A stretch of DNA of 64,000 bases from Chitinophagaceae bacterium PMP191F (GCA_001302245.1 LGYU01000015.1:1-64000); one strand, 5' to 3'. Shown: positions 9,417-18,654, numbered from the stretch's first letter. Made by a program: numbers and translations. Notes: a model not told the origin generated them from the sequence alone.

Positions 9417-10451
9417 ATGTCGAATCCTAATTTACATACAGGCAAAGAAACAATCAGTGCAGCGGATAAAGAGTTTGAGAACAATATCCGGCCGCGTGAA
9501 ATTGCAGACTTTGCAGGACAGCCACAGATCATTGAAAACATCAGGATCTTTATCAAGGCTGCCAGAATGCGCGGTGAAGCGCTGGACCATATCCTTTTTC
9601 ACGGCCCTCCTGGTTTGGGTAAAACAACCCTTAGCCGTATAGTTGCCAATGAACTGGGTGTGAATATCAAAGAAACTTCCGGACCGGTAATTGAAAAACC
9701 CGGTGATCTTGCAGGCTTACTGACCAACCTGGAACCTAATGATGTGTTGTTTATTGATGAGATACACCGGTTGAGTACAGTGGTGGAAGAATACCTGTAT
9801 GCCGCTATGGAAGATTATCGCATTGACATTATGATCGATAGCGGTCCCAACGCACGGAGCATCCAGATTAGTCTTAATCCTTTTACACTGATAGGTGCCA
9901 CCACGCGCAGTGGCTTGCTTACAGCACCACTCTTATCGCGCTTTGCCATCAAATCGCGCCTGGAATATTATAATGCCGATACGTTGCAGAAGATCGTAAC
10001 ACGTTCGTCTTCCATCCTGGGCACAAAGATCACCTCAGATGCAGCCGGTGAAATAGCCCGCCGCAGTCGCGGAACGCCGCGTATTGCCAATGGATTGTTG
10101 CGCCGTGTACGCGATTTTGCACAGGTGTTGGGCAATGGCATCATTGACCTGGGCATTACACAACACGCGTTGCGCGCACTGAATGTGGATGAACATGGAC
10201 TGGATGAAATGGACAACCGCATATTGCTGACCATCATTGATAAATTCAAAGGCGGTCCTGTAGGCATTACTACCATTGCAACAGCAGTAGGTGAGGAAAC
10301 CGGTACGCTGGAAGAGGTATATGAGCCGTTCCTGATACAGGAAGGGTTTATCAAAAGAACACCCCGTGGACGTGAAGCAACCCTGAAAGCGTATGAACAC
10401 CTGGGTAAAAGTCCCGGAGGAAGTGCCGCAGCAGGTAATACACTTTTCTGA
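9417..10451 (+). CDS. ruvB: Holliday junction branch migration DNA helicase RuvB
   Basis: 344 residues from the ATG at 9417, the normal length for RuvB. Motifs: Walker [10 protein letters not shown], Walker B DEIHRL, sensor GATTRSGLL, an arginine-finger region, and the C-terminal winged helix with RTPRGREAT. RuvB forms hexameric ring motors that, with RuvA and RuvC, move Holliday junctions during recombination repair in the cytoplasm. ruvA and ruvC are not in the window. It stands alone between its own promoter and a convergent terminator region. Confidence 0.97.
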   Translation: MSNPNLHTGKETISAADKEFENNIRPREIADFAGQPQIIENIRIFIKAARMRGEALDHILFHGPPGLGKTTLSRIVANELGVNIKETSGPVIEKPGDLAGLLTNLEPNDVLFIDEIHRLSTVVEEYLYAAMEDYRIDIMIDSGPNARSIQISLNPFTLIGATTRSGLLTAPLLSRFAIKSRLEYYNADTLQKIVTRSSSILGTKITSDAAGEIARRSRGTPRIANGLLRRVRDFAQVLGNGIIDLGITQHALRALNVDEHGLDEMDNRILLTIIDKFKGGPVGITTIATAVGEETGTLEEVYEPFLIQEGFIKRTPRGREATLKAYEHLGKSPGGSAAAGNTLF

Positions 10452-10468
10452 TAATAATTTATTGCAAT

Positions 10469-10507
10469 AAAAAAAACAGGCAGCTCAGTTATACTGGCTG
10501 CCTGTTT
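10469..10507 (-). terminator. Intrinsic terminator of the RprY-like gene
   Basis: An 11-bp perfect stem (AAACAGGCAGC / GCTGCCTGTTT) with a 12-base loop. On the minus strand it is followed by eight T, so it terminates transcription from the response regulator gene; it may also stop ruvB transcripts. Confidence 0.8.
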
Positions 10508-10595
10508 ACATTATGACTTACTTTACCCAGAATCGGATTACTGATGCAGCAATTGCAGATCTTCGGAATGTATTACATTCTATGGTCAGCAATTG

Positions 10596-11300
10596 CTATA
10601 TGGTGGTGGGCACTACCAGGCGGAAACCGTTGCCGTGGATATTTACGATCTCAATATTGCTGTCATCTTTCAGGTACTTGCGCAGTTTGGCAATGTACAC
10701 ATCCATACTACGGCCATTGAAATACGTATCGCTGCCCCATATTTTTTTCAATGCCTGTTCCCTTGGTAACAGATCATTCATGTGTTCGCTCAGCATTTTC
10801 AGCAACTCATTCTCTTTGGGAGAAAGTGTCTGATTTTTGCCGCTGTGGCTCAGTTCACGCAATTTTGGATTGAAGTGATATTCGCCCAGGTCATACTCTT
10901 TGTTTTCCTGTTCTTTGGTTACTTCTTCATTGCGCTTCAGAATAGCTTTTATTTTCAGCAACAGCACTTCACTGTCGAAGGGCTTGGTAATATAGTCATC
11001 TGCACCCAGTTTATATCCCTGGATGATATCTTCCTTCATGGTTTTGGCACTCAGGAAGAATAAAGGAATATCCGGATCTACATCCCGAATCTCTTCGGCC
11101 AGCGTAAAGCCATCCATGTGTGGCATCATAATATCCAGCAGACAGAGATCAAATTTTTCGCGTTGAAACGCTGCCAGACCCAGGCGGCCGTCTCTTTCCA
11201 GTGTAACATCAAAATCATTCAACTCCAGGTAATTCTTCAGTACCATGCCTAAGTTCGGGTCATCCTCGCACAGGAGAATTTTCGGTTTCTTTCCTTCCAT
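10596..11300 (-). CDS. OmpR/PhoB-type response regulator, RprY-like
   Basis: 234 residues: an N-terminal receiver domain with acidic pocket Glu12/Asp13/Asp14, phospho-acceptor Asp56 (LLDIMMP), Ser84 and Lys106 (ITKPF), then a C-terminal winged-helix DNA-binding domain with DVYIAKLRKYL and NIHGNGFRL. The sequence pattern (LCEDD at the start, LSAKTMKEDII, GADDYITKPFD) closely recalls RprY of Bacteroides. No histidine kinase is adjacent, so its partner must be encoded elsewhere. Transcribed alone and ended by a strong hairpin. Confidence 0.92.
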   Translation of the reverse strand: MEGKKPKILLCEDDPNLGMVLKNYLELNDFDVTLERDGRLGLAAFQREKFDLCLLDIMMPHMDGFTLAEEIRDVDPDIPLFFLSAKTMKEDIIQGYKLGADDYITKPFDSEVLLLKIKAILKRNEEVTKEQENKEYDLGEYHFNPKLRELSHSGKNQTLSPKENELLKMLSEHMNDLLPREQALKKIWGSDTYFNGRSMDVYIAKLRKYLKDDSNIEIVNIHGNGFRLVVPTTI

Positions 11301-11482
11301 GTTAACGTAATTTGGTTCTATGGTGTAAATAAAGTTAATTCATTTACGAAACTTAGCAAGTTCCGTGTAATGTTTTGTTAATAATAACGGTGGTTACCAT
11401 GCATTTTTTATGCCGCGGTAGCCCGTGTACAGCGGTTTGTGGCGCGGTAATGCCCGCAAAATACCTATGCTGATTTTTGTAG

Positions 11483-11490
11483 TATTTTTG
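11483..11490 (+). promoter_or_regulatory. -7 promoter element of the GroES-like gene
   Basis: TATTTTTG, a match to TAnnTTTG, 18 bases before the GroES-like start codon. No convincing -33 element was seen. Confidence 0.45.
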
Positions 11491-11508
11491 ATGTTTCAAT
11501 AGTGTTAT

Positions 11509-11880
11509 ATGCGACTGACTACGGATAATAAATTCAGGAAACTCATTGTGATTGGCGACAGGGTACTGATTCGGCTTACCAGGCCCAATGAAAAAACAGA
11601 AAGCGGTCTATATCTGCCGCCCGGTGTACAGGAAAAAGAGAAGGTACAACAGGGATATGTGATCAGAACCGGTCCGGGCTACGCTATTCCCATGCCGGTG
11701 GAAGATGAACCCTGGAAAAATGAGGACGACAAGGTAAAATATGTACCTCTGCAGGCAAAAGAAGGCGACCTGGCCATTTTTTTACTGAGCGGAGCTACAG
11801 AAGTATTGTATGAAGGAGAAAAATACTATATCGTTCCGCAAAGTGCCATACTGATGCTGGAACGCGAAGAGACCATTTAA
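11509..11880 (+). CDS. GroES-like (Cpn10 family) protein, orphan
   Basis: 123 residues. The N-terminal part matches the chaperonin-10 fold: GDRVLIRLTRPNEKTESGL with the expected mobile-loop position, LPPGVQEKEKVQQGYVIRTGPG, and a C-terminal YEGEKYYIVPQSAIL strand. Ordinary GroES is about 90-97 residues; here there is an acidic insertion around residues 65-80 (EDEPWKNEDDKVKY). No groEL is beside it, unlike the usual groES-groEL operon, so this is probably a specialised paralogue, not the main cochaperonin. Confidence 0.82.
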   Translation: MRLTTDNKFRKLIVIGDRVLIRLTRPNEKTESGLYLPPGVQEKEKVQQGYVIRTGPGYAIPMPVEDEPWKNEDDKVKYVPLQAKEGDLAIFLLSGATEVLYEGEKYYIVPQSAILMLEREETI

Positions 11881-11906
11881 CCTGTTCAGCAGGATCAATA
11901 ATAGAG

Positions 11907-11946
11907 AAAGAGGTTGTCATCATTGTACATGAGACAACCTCTTTTT
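11907..11946 (+). terminator. Intrinsic terminator of the GroES-like gene
   Basis: A 12-bp perfect stem (AAAGAGGTTGTC / GACAACCTCTTT) with a 14-base loop followed by a T-run. It is A-rich on the left, so it could also act on the minus strand. Confidence 0.85.
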
Positions 11947-12361
11947 GATACCGGTAAACAATCATTGACCTGTAACCGGGATGCTTCCCGGAAAGCAGGC
12001 GGTGTTATTAAATAACAACCTGATTCAATTGTTGTGTTACCGGAGGTCAGCACGCCTTGCCTATCCGCTTTTCACGATATTTTTGGTTCCACTTTACCGG
12101 TGGCAATGGTTATAAAAATTCATGGCTATACCAACGGTATGATGCTGACAGCTATAGGCCATTAACATGAAATGAAAATGCAGTTGCCGTTCGTTAGTGC
12201 ATCTGGTGTATCCGGATAGCAGGTGCTATAGTCGGAACGGTTATGTTTCGATAAAATACGGTGGCAAAAGGACGGGGTAGTAGCCGGTGCAATATCCGGC
12301 GTAAAAAAGGTACGGAATTCATAGTGCAAAGGTTAATGGTAAATGGTCTTTGATTCCGGTG

Positions 12362-12392
12362 CAAAGATAAACACCGGTATTACCTGTTCAAA
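12362..12392 (-). promoter_or_regulatory. Orphan minus-strand promoter
   Basis: On the minus strand, TTTG at 12392-12389, 19 bases, then TATCTTTG at 12369-12362: a full match to the Bacteroidota -33/-7 pattern. No minus-strand gene follows before the terminator at 11907-11946. Confidence 0.5.
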
Positions 12393-12528
12393 TACCACAT
12401 TGTGGTAATTCTTTGTAATGCTTATCCTGATCAGTAACAACCATGTGATATAAAGTAAACCTGTTGTTGCGGCAAAACACCCAATTACCCTGGTTGCTGT
12501 TTAGGTGTGACTGTTAACGGGTATCAAG

Positions 12529-12575
12529 GCAGCAGGGCAACATACCAAAAGCTTTATAAAAGCCTGCTGTTTTTT
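12529..12575 (+). terminator. Terminator-like hairpin in gene-free stretch
   Basis: CAGCAGG (12530-12536) pairs with CCTGCTG (12563-12569) around a long loop, followed directly by six T. It has no coding gene upstream on this strand after the terminator at 11907, which suggests a non-coding transcript ends here. Confidence 0.45.
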
Positions 12576-12646
12576 ATCTCTGCCTGCCACGAAATTTTTC
12601 TTTTTCAATACTTTAATCCTGTAACTTTCGCATATAAATTTTACTT

Positions 12647-14170
12647 ATGGCAGCTACGGATAAATTTTTACAAACTATTCAGGAAGGATATTCTTTTAAA
12701 GGCGAAGCGGCTGTTCTGGGTATTGGTATGCTTGACGGGCAGGTAGTAAGCGGAGCTTCGGTAAAACTGCCACTCAAAACCATGAACCGTCATGGTCTCA
12801 TTGCAGGTGCAACCGGTACCGGTAAAACCAAAACATTGCAGGTCATTGCAGAAGCGCTGAGTGATGCCAGTGTGCCGGTGTTGCTGATGGACATAAAAGG
12901 AGACCTGAGTGGTATTGCTGCTGCCGGTACTGTGAACGATAAGATCACGGACCGCATGGGTAAAATAGGACAGGAGTGGAAACCCGCAGCTTTTCCGGTA
13001 GAACTGCTTACGCTGAGTAATGAGAAAGGTGTAAGGCTGCGCGCCACCGTAAGTGAATTTGGCCCCATCCTGCTATCTAAAATCCTTGACCTGAACGACA
13101 CACAGCAGGGACTGGTTGCCATGATCTTCAAGTATTGCGATGATCATAAAATGCCTTTGCTGGACCTGAAAGATTTTATTAAAGTATTGCAGTACATCAG
13201 CAATGAAGGCAAAGCAGAGATAGAAAAAGAGTATGGCAAAATAGCCACTACCAGTACTGGTACTATTTTACGAAAAGTAATAGAACTGCAACAGCAGGGT
13301 GCCGATATCTTTTTTGGTGAACCTTCTTTTGAAGTAGATGACCTGATGCGTATTGCAGATGATGGTCGTGGTATGGTGAGTATACTGCGTGTAACAGATA
13401 TGCAGAACAGACCCAAGCTGTTCTCGACTTTTATGTTGCAGATGCTGGCCGAATTGTATTCAGTATTACCAGAGGCCGGTGATCTTGATAAGCCCAAACT
13501 GGTGATGTTTATTGATGAGGCGCATCTTGTTTTCCAGGAAGCAACCGATGCTTTGTTGCAGCAGATTGAAACGGTGATCAAACTGATCCGTTCAAAAGGT
13601 GTAGGCATCTTCTTCTGTACACAAAATCCACAGGATATACCTGCCGCAGTATTGAGCCAACTGGGTTTAAAAGTGCAGCATGCATTGCGTGCATTTACTG
13701 CTGCTGACAGAAAGACCATTAAGCAGGCTGCAGACAATTATCCGGTAACGGAGTTTTATAAAACTGATGAACTGATAACGCAGATGGGTATCGGTGAAGC
13801 GCTCATAACCATGCTGAATGAAAAAGGTATTCCTACGCCGCTGGTACATACCATGCTGGTGTCACCACGTTCAAGAATGGATGTGTTGATCGATAGTGAA
13901 ATTGATGGCCTGGTAAGCCGTTCAAAACTGGTAAAGAAGTATATTGATTCAATAGACAATCAAAGTGCGTATGAAATACTGACTGCCAAGCTGGAAACAG
14001 CCGCACAGCAATCTGAAGAAGCGGCTAAGCCGGCCTCACGCAAACAAGAGAAGCCATGGTGGGAAACAATGCTGAACAGTTCAGCCGGCAAACAGCTGCA
14101 ACGTTCTGCCATCAGGGGTATATTCGATGTGTTGGGCCTGGGTGGTAAAAGCAGTAAAAAAAGCAGATAA
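12647..14170 (+). CDS. HerA-like/DUF853 ATPase (YjgR family)
   Basis: 507 residues. An FtsK/HerA-type ATPase: Walker A GATGTGKTKTLQ near residue 51, Walker B LVMFIDEAHLVF near residue 285, and an FCTQNPQDIP sensor block, matching the DUF853/YjgR family. The C-terminus has a charged, Lys/Ser-rich tail. It is cytoplasmic and may translocate DNA or remodel nucleoprotein, but the family has no firmly assigned role and no NurA-type nuclease is nearby. The ATG start is preceded 17 bases upstream by a near-consensus -7 element (TAACTTTC). Confidence 0.88.
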   Translation: MAATDKFLQTIQEGYSFKGEAAVLGIGMLDGQVVSGASVKLPLKTMNRHGLIAGATGTGKTKTLQVIAEALSDASVPVLLMDIKGDLSGIAAAGTVNDKITDRMGKIGQEWKPAAFPVELLTLSNEKGVRLRATVSEFGPILLSKILDLNDTQQGLVAMIFKYCDDHKMPLLDLKDFIKVLQYISNEGKAEIEKEYGKIATTSTGTILRKVIELQQQGADIFFGEPSFEVDDLMRIADDGRGMVSILRVTDMQNRPKLFSTFMLQMLAELYSVLPEAGDLDKPKLVMFIDEAHLVFQEATDALLQQIETVIKLIRSKGVGIFFCTQNPQDIPAAVLSQLGLKVQHALRAFTAADRKTIKQAADNYPVTEFYKTDELITQMGIGEALITMLNEKGIPTPLVHTMLVSPRSRMDVLIDSEIDGLVSRSKLVKKYIDSIDNQSAYEILTAKLETAAQQSEEAAKPASRKQEKPWWETMLNSSAGKQLQRSAIRGIFDVLGLGGKSSKKSR

Positions 14171-14338
14171 CAGCTACAAGATAACTATCAGCTACACAGG
14201 TAAGAACAGGGGAAAATGGCGGGTACAGGCAGTTACTTTTGTTAACCGCTTGTTACAGCATGCGCAAATCGTCATTATAACCGGTATTTAAGGCATTTTA
14301 ATGTCTGTATCGGGGAAAGAGCATAGGGGTAAGCCTGA

Positions 14339-14369
14339 TTTAGGTATTTTCTCAATACCTATACCTAAA
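14339..14369. repeat. Nested inverted repeat
   Basis: TAGGTATT-5-AATACCTA (14341-14361) forms a perfect 8-bp hairpin. Alternatively TTTAGGTA (14339-14346) pairs with TACCTAAA (14362-14369). No T-run follows. It lies 80 bases before the first PAP2 gene and may be an operator or an alternative RNA structure. Confidence 0.5.
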
Positions 14370-14448
14370 CCAATGACTTCCGTAACGTGCAGTTTGAAAG
14401 GTTTTCATAACTGCAATAAAACGGGTGTTATTACAACCAGGAAACGAT

Positions 14449-15405
14449 ATGCGTCGAGCTACGGTTTTGCTATTCTGTTTTTTATGGTGGTATGTTCCTG
14501 CTTTTTGCCAGGAAAATGAAACAGAAACAAGTGCTTTTGAGTCACAACCGGATACGGTGGTGGTACCTGTACAGCAGGTGCCCCATGTTTCTTTTATGAA
14601 GAAGACCGGTTTTAACGGCTCAGGCTATATGCGTTTACTGACCAGTAACCTGGCTTACCAGGCTACTTCGCCTTTTAAAACGCGTCCATCTGCCAAAGCT
14701 CTGTTACCGCTTACCATTGCAGCAGTTTCTTTACTGGGTGAGGACAGGCGACTGAACCACGAAATGCGGGGGGTAAAAGATAGAAGCTGGCTGGTACATA
14801 AAGGCAGTCCGCTGATCACCAAAATGGGCGGCTTTCATGGCATTGTACTACTGGGGGGGCTGGGTGTGTTCGGAATTGCTTCGCACAACGAAAAACTGAC
14901 CACCACCGTTATGCTGTCCTCTCAGGCATATATTACCTCCGGCATATGGGCGTTTGTGTTTAAAACAGCTCTTGGTCGTACAAGACCCAATGAATACAAC
15001 CACTGGACCGGTCCAGGCAGAATATTTCGTCCCCAGGACCGTCACCTGGTGGGATGCAGCGAGTTCAATTCATTCCCCTCAGGCCATACTACTACAGCCT
15101 TTGCCATTGCAACCGTATTTGCCAAAAGGTACAAAGACGTTCCGGCCGTGGGTATTGCCGCATACAGCCTGGCCACACTGGTGGGCGTTAGCCGTATGAC
15201 GGAAAACAGGCACTGGGGGTCTGATGTGCTGGCAGGTGGACTGCTGGGATACCTGTGTGGAAGCAGTGTTGTTAAAAACTATGAAAAAAGATTACTGAGT
15301 TCCGTAGCGCGCAATTCAAAAAAAGAAAAGATACTTTCGCGTATAGGCATAATGCCTGTATATAATTCGTACGCTACTTCTTTATTAATTAATTATGCAT
15401 TGTAA
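14449..15405 (+). CDS. PAP2 family phosphatase, exported or membrane-associated (first of pair)
   Basis: 318 residues from the ATG at 14449, which starts a signal peptide (MRRATVLLFCFLWWYVPAFCQ). The three PAP2 phosphatase motifs are present: KTALGRTRP, PSGHTT and a final SRMTENRHWGSDVLAG with the catalytic His pair in the second and third. Hydrophobic segments are fewer than in lipid phosphate phosphatases, so it may act on the periplasmic side with weak membrane association. Likely substrates are phospholipid or isoprenyl phosphates. It precedes a second PAP2 gene by 13 bases. Confidence 0.88.
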   Translation: MRRATVLLFCFLWWYVPAFCQENETETSAFESQPDTVVVPVQQVPHVSFMKKTGFNGSGYMRLLTSNLAYQATSPFKTRPSAKALLPLTIAAVSLLGEDRRLNHEMRGVKDRSWLVHKGSPLITKMGGFHGIVLLGGLGVFGIASHNEKLTTTVMLSSQAYITSGIWAFVFKTALGRTRPNEYNHWTGPGRIFRPQDRHLVGCSEFNSFPSGHTTTAFAIATVFAKRYKDVPAVGIAAYSLATLVGVSRMTENRHWGSDVLAGGLLGYLCGSSVVKNYEKRLLSSVARNSKKEKILSRIGIMPVYNSYATSLLINYAL

Positions 15406-15418
15406 GGTAAGGTTTAAC

Positions 15419-16333
15419 ATGCGCATTGTTTTGATAGCAGTTTTGTGGGTAACAGGTTTTGCAGCAAAGGCGCAGGATAGTGTAAATACAGTACCCCCGG
15501 TTTATAAAGACACCTCATGGCGTCATGTGATACACCAGGATGCGCAAAAAATACAGTACGACCGGCCTAAGAAATGGGGATTCATTACCAACGTACCCGG
15601 AGATCTTTGGCAAATTGCTAAAGTACCTTTTAAAAAAGAGAACCTGAAAGGCCTGGCACTCGTTGCTGTTTCTACCGCCGCTATTATTCCGTTTGACCAG
15701 AAAATACTGGATGGTGTTAAAAACGTTTCCGATAAAATTGACCTTCGCAGAGAAACTGATTACAAGATCGTTTTCAAAGTAGGCGATACCAAAATTCTGA
15801 AAGTTCCCAACAACATCAATTCAGCCCTGTACCAATTGGGCGAAGGTGGTACCAGCATGATGATTGCCGGCGGCTTATACCTGTATGGCAGGATCAATAA
15901 AGATTACCGTGCTTTGCAAACAGCCAGCGATATTACTGAAACCTTTATTACCATGGGCATTACTACGCAGATCGTTAAGCGCATATCAGGGCGACAAAGC
16001 CCTTTTATGAGTACGCAGAGTGGTGGCGCATGGCATCCCTTTCCTTCATTTAAAGATTATCAGACCAATACTTCCAACTTCGATGCATTTCCGTCAGGAC
16101 ACCTGGCAACCATGATGGCTACAGTAACTGTACTGACCACCAATTACCCCGAAAAACAATGGATAAAGGTGGTAGGCTATGGTCTTATCGGGTTAACCGG
16201 CTGGGCTATGATCAATACCGATGTTCACTGGATGGGAGATTACCCGCTGGGATTGGCGCTGGGGTATATTTCAGGAAAGATCACCTGTCTGCGACACAAA
16301 AAAGTGATCCCCAAAAAACTGGTAGTTTGGTAA
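15419..16333 (+). CDS. PAP2 family phosphatase (second of pair)
   Basis: 304 residues from the ATG at 15419 with a signal peptide (MRIVLIAVLWVTGFAAKAQ). Motifs are KRISGRQSPF, FPSGHLATMMA and INTDVHWMGDYPLG, so the second and third motifs with their histidines are intact, while the first deviates slightly (QSP in place of TRP). It lies 13 bases after the first PAP2 gene and probably shares its transcript. The two proteins are clearly diverged from each other, so the pair is an old duplication or separate recruitment, possibly with different lipid substrates. Confidence 0.85.
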   Translation: MRIVLIAVLWVTGFAAKAQDSVNTVPPVYKDTSWRHVIHQDAQKIQYDRPKKWGFITNVPGDLWQIAKVPFKKENLKGLALVAVSTAAIIPFDQKILDGVKNVSDKIDLRRETDYKIVFKVGDTKILKVPNNINSALYQLGEGGTSMMIAGGLYLYGRINKDYRALQTASDITETFITMGITTQIVKRISGRQSPFMSTQSGGAWHPFPSFKDYQTNTSNFDAFPSGHLATMMATVTVLTTNYPEKQWIKVVGYGLIGLTGWAMINTDVHWMGDYPLGLALGYISGKITCLRHKKVIPKKLVVW

Positions 16334-16354
16334 ATGCCAGGTGTGTAATCAGGA

Positions 16355-18259
16355 TTATTTAACTACACGCACAAATCCTTTTTCATCGATCTGAACCTTG
16401 TTTTCAGCCTGTAGAAAGTTTATGACTTTCCAGAACTTCTCTTTGCTGATATTTTTTATATGCTGCTGCAACTCATCACTCCGCACCGGTTGTGTATTGA
16501 GTGTTTGTATAATATGTTGGTGAATGCGTTCAAATTCATCCGCATTTAATTCCTGGTTCACCTGCCTGCGGCAGTTATCGCATATTCCGCAAGGCCTGGT
16601 ATTATTATCACCAAAATAAGCAGCAAGGTACTGGCTGCGACAATCTGTAGTGTTGCGGGTATATTGTACCTGTGCTGTAATACGTTCTATGTATTGTTGT
16701 TTTCTTTTTTCGTAGTCAGCTGTTTTGATCTGTAAGTGTTCTGCTTTTACACGGTTCCGCATCAGATACAATTGCGGTGTGTCTTTTACCGGCACATATT
16801 CAATAATGTTGTACACATGCAATTGTTTTAGCTGTGCAACAATTTCCGGTTCCGTTTTTTTCAACAGATAAGACAGTGTTTTTTCATGTATACTTACCTG
16901 TTGATCAAAAATACCTTCATAAGTACGTAACAGTGCTTTGATCAATGGTTCAAGTGCAGGATTGCTGTTCTCAAATTCATATAACCACGATTTTCCGGTA
17001 ATGAAGCCTGCTCTTGATGGAAGAAATACCTGTTCATTAAACGACAACCATCCTTCCTGCGCCAATGCCCGGATGGCATGGATAACGAGTTGTGAATCGA
17101 GTTGAAACTTTTTCAGGAAATCGTTGAGATCAAAATTGTAATATACTTCTTCTCCCGATCCCGATGGTATCTGCAGGTAATTCATCAATGCCTGGTACAC
17201 CGTGCGTATATCCTGCAGTGATGGAAATCTGGCGTCCGGCAATTGCTGTAGTTCATACAGCTCCCGGTCATCGTACAACAGTACTGCATACGAACGTTTG
17301 CCATCGCGGCCAGCCCTTCCGGCTTCCTGGTAGTAGCTTTCCGGGCAGTCGGGTACATCCGCATGGATCACTACCCGCACATCAGGTTTGTCAATGCCCA
17401 TTCCAAAGGCATTGGTACAAACAATGGTGCGGATATTATTCTTTATCCAGCTTTCCTGTTTTTTATTGCGTTCTTCCTGGTTCAGCCCGGCATGATAAAA
17501 GTCGGCCCTGATACTATGCATATTCAGCAGATCGCTGATCTCTTTGGTTCTGCGCCGGCTTTTGCAATACACAATGCTGCTGCCATTCACCTTTTGCAAT
17601 ATCTCCACGATCTTATTGATCCTGGCATCGCTTTCAAATACACTGTAAGATAAATTGGGTCGTTCAAACGACTGACGGAATATAGCCGGAGATGAGAAAC
17701 GCAGTTTATCACAGATGTCTTCCTGCACCAGTGGTGTTGCAGAGGCAGTAAGTGCCAGTACCGGAACATCCGGAAGTTCATCACGCAATGCAGCAATGCG
17801 CGTATAAGGTGGACGAAAATCATATCCCCATTGCGAGATACAATGTGCTTCATCCACAGCCACCAGGTTGATATTGAGTGAGGGCAGGTATTCTTTGAAC
17901 AGTGATGTTTCAAGTCGCTCGGGAGATACATACAGGAATTTGCAGTTGCTATTACCTGCTACCCGCAACGTGTTCATCACCTCTTTGCGAGTCATGCCAG
18001 AGTAGATAGCAAATGCCGTAATACCTTTTTTACGCAGGTTCTCCACCTGGTCTCTCATTAAAGCAATCAACGGGCTGATCACCAGGCACAATCCTTCTTT
18101 TGCCATTGCCGGCACCTGGAAACAGATAGACTTTCCTCCACCTGTGGGCAGTAATGCCAGCGTATCTTTGCCTTCCAGTACAGCCATGATAATATCCTCC
18201 TGCATCGGCCGGAAGGAAGCATAGCCCCAGTAACGGGAGAGGATGGCGTGAAGGTTCAT
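16355..18259 (-). CDS. recQ: RecQ family ATP-dependent DNA helicase
   Basis: 634 residues from the ATG at 18259; another ATG at 18298 is in frame but adds unrelated sequence overlapping a short repeat. Motifs: FRPMQ (motif 0), Walker A LPTGGGKS, DEAH box VDEAHCISQWGYDFRP, motif VI QEAGRAGRDG, and the zinc-binding cysteines CRSQYLAAYFG...CGICDNC of the RecQ-Ct region. A winged-helix part follows but no HRDC domain is evident, giving a short RecQ. It unwinds DNA 3' to 5' in recombination and replication repair. Confidence 0.94.
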   Translation of the reverse strand: MNLHAILSRYWGYASFRPMQEDIIMAVLEGKDTLALLPTGGGKSICFQVPAMAKEGLCLVISPLIALMRDQVENLRKKGITAFAIYSGMTRKEVMNTLRVAGNSNCKFLYVSPERLETSLFKEYLPSLNINLVAVDEAHCISQWGYDFRPPYTRIAALRDELPDVPVLALTASATPLVQEDICDKLRFSSPAIFRQSFERPNLSYSVFESDARINKIVEILQKVNGSSIVYCKSRRRTKEISDLLNMHSIRADFYHAGLNQEERNKKQESWIKNNIRTIVCTNAFGMGIDKPDVRVVIHADVPDCPESYYQEAGRAGRDGKRSYAVLLYDDRELYELQQLPDARFPSLQDIRTVYQALMNYLQIPSGSGEEVYYNFDLNDFLKKFQLDSQLVIHAIRALAQEGWLSFNEQVFLPSRAGFITGKSWLYEFENSNPALEPLIKALLRTYEGIFDQQVSIHEKTLSYLLKKTEPEIVAQLKQLHVYNIIEYVPVKDTPQLYLMRNRVKAEHLQIKTADYEKRKQQYIERITAQVQYTRNTTDCRSQYLAAYFGDNNTRPCGICDNCRRQVNQELNADEFERIHQHIIQTLNTQPVRSDELQQHIKNISKEKFWKVINFLQAENKVQIDEKGFVRVVK

Positions 18260-18271
18260 TTGTTTTTTTAT

Positions 18272-18297
18272 CGTGAATCGGCAGACGTGAATCGGCA
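18272..18297 (+). repeat. Tandem 12-bp repeat, inverted copy at 18794-18805
   Basis: CGTGAATCGGCA occurs at 18272-18283 and 18286-18297; its reverse complement lies at 18794-18805. The copies face each other around the broken four-helix-bundle gene. Confidence 0.7.
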
Positions 18298-18347
18298 AAT
18301 GAAATTACATTACAGAAGGCAACCTGCCTTTACTTTAAAAGATGAAT

Positions 18348-18654
18348 TTAAGTTATTTGTGAATTAATCATTTTAATGAGTATTTGAACACAGCGTGTCA
18401 TTAGTACGCCTGATTCGCTGATTTCTTCAGCAGTAATGTATTTTAATTCAATGGCAATATCCAATGCGGCATCTATTTCTATCAAGGAACCGCGTGCTAT
18501 TTCAAAAAATCTTCTTCTTTCTGTGGCGGACCTTCTCGATGCTCCCTCTGCGCTCTTCCGGAGGAAAAGCATGAATCAGTTTATAACAGGCAATTACAAA
18601 ACGTTTGGATGCCCGGTAGGTGTCCATCTTTTGATGAAACAATTGCAAAAACAT
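18348..18654 (-). pseudogene. Four-helix-bundle (23S IVS-type) protein gene broken by an internal deletion
   Basis: Two minus-strand reading frames together make one family member. The first (ATG 18654, or 18627) encodes KMDTYRASKRFVIACYKLIHAFPPEER; the second encodes EGASRRSATERRRFFEIA and the remainder to the stop at 18348. The part normally between them (YGLTSQIRR...SIPxNIA, about 19 residues) is missing, and the junction at about 18550-18556 shifts the frame. The loss is therefore not a multiple of three. The remaining C-terminal frame alone could give a 74-residue protein starting at 18572. Function of the family is unknown. Confidence 0.75.

Larger units (their letters stand above)
11947..12646. 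other. 700-bp gene-free stretch with transcription signals
   Basis: No reading frame here looks coding. Signals seen: a hairpin CCGGGA-TGCT-TCCCGG near 11977; a plus-strand -7 element TATTTTTG at 12080-12087 with a TTG about 18 bases upstream; a minus-strand promoter TTTG-N19-TATCTTTG (12392-12362); a hairpin GCCGG/CCGGC at 12283-12300; and a terminator-like hairpin at 12530-12575. Together they suggest one or two small RNAs, but no known RNA family was recognised. Confidence 0.45.

Noticed and set aside
13144-13737. 197-residue minus-strand frame
   Set aside because: Antisense to the DUF853 ATPase with a Cys/Ser-rich nonsense composition.
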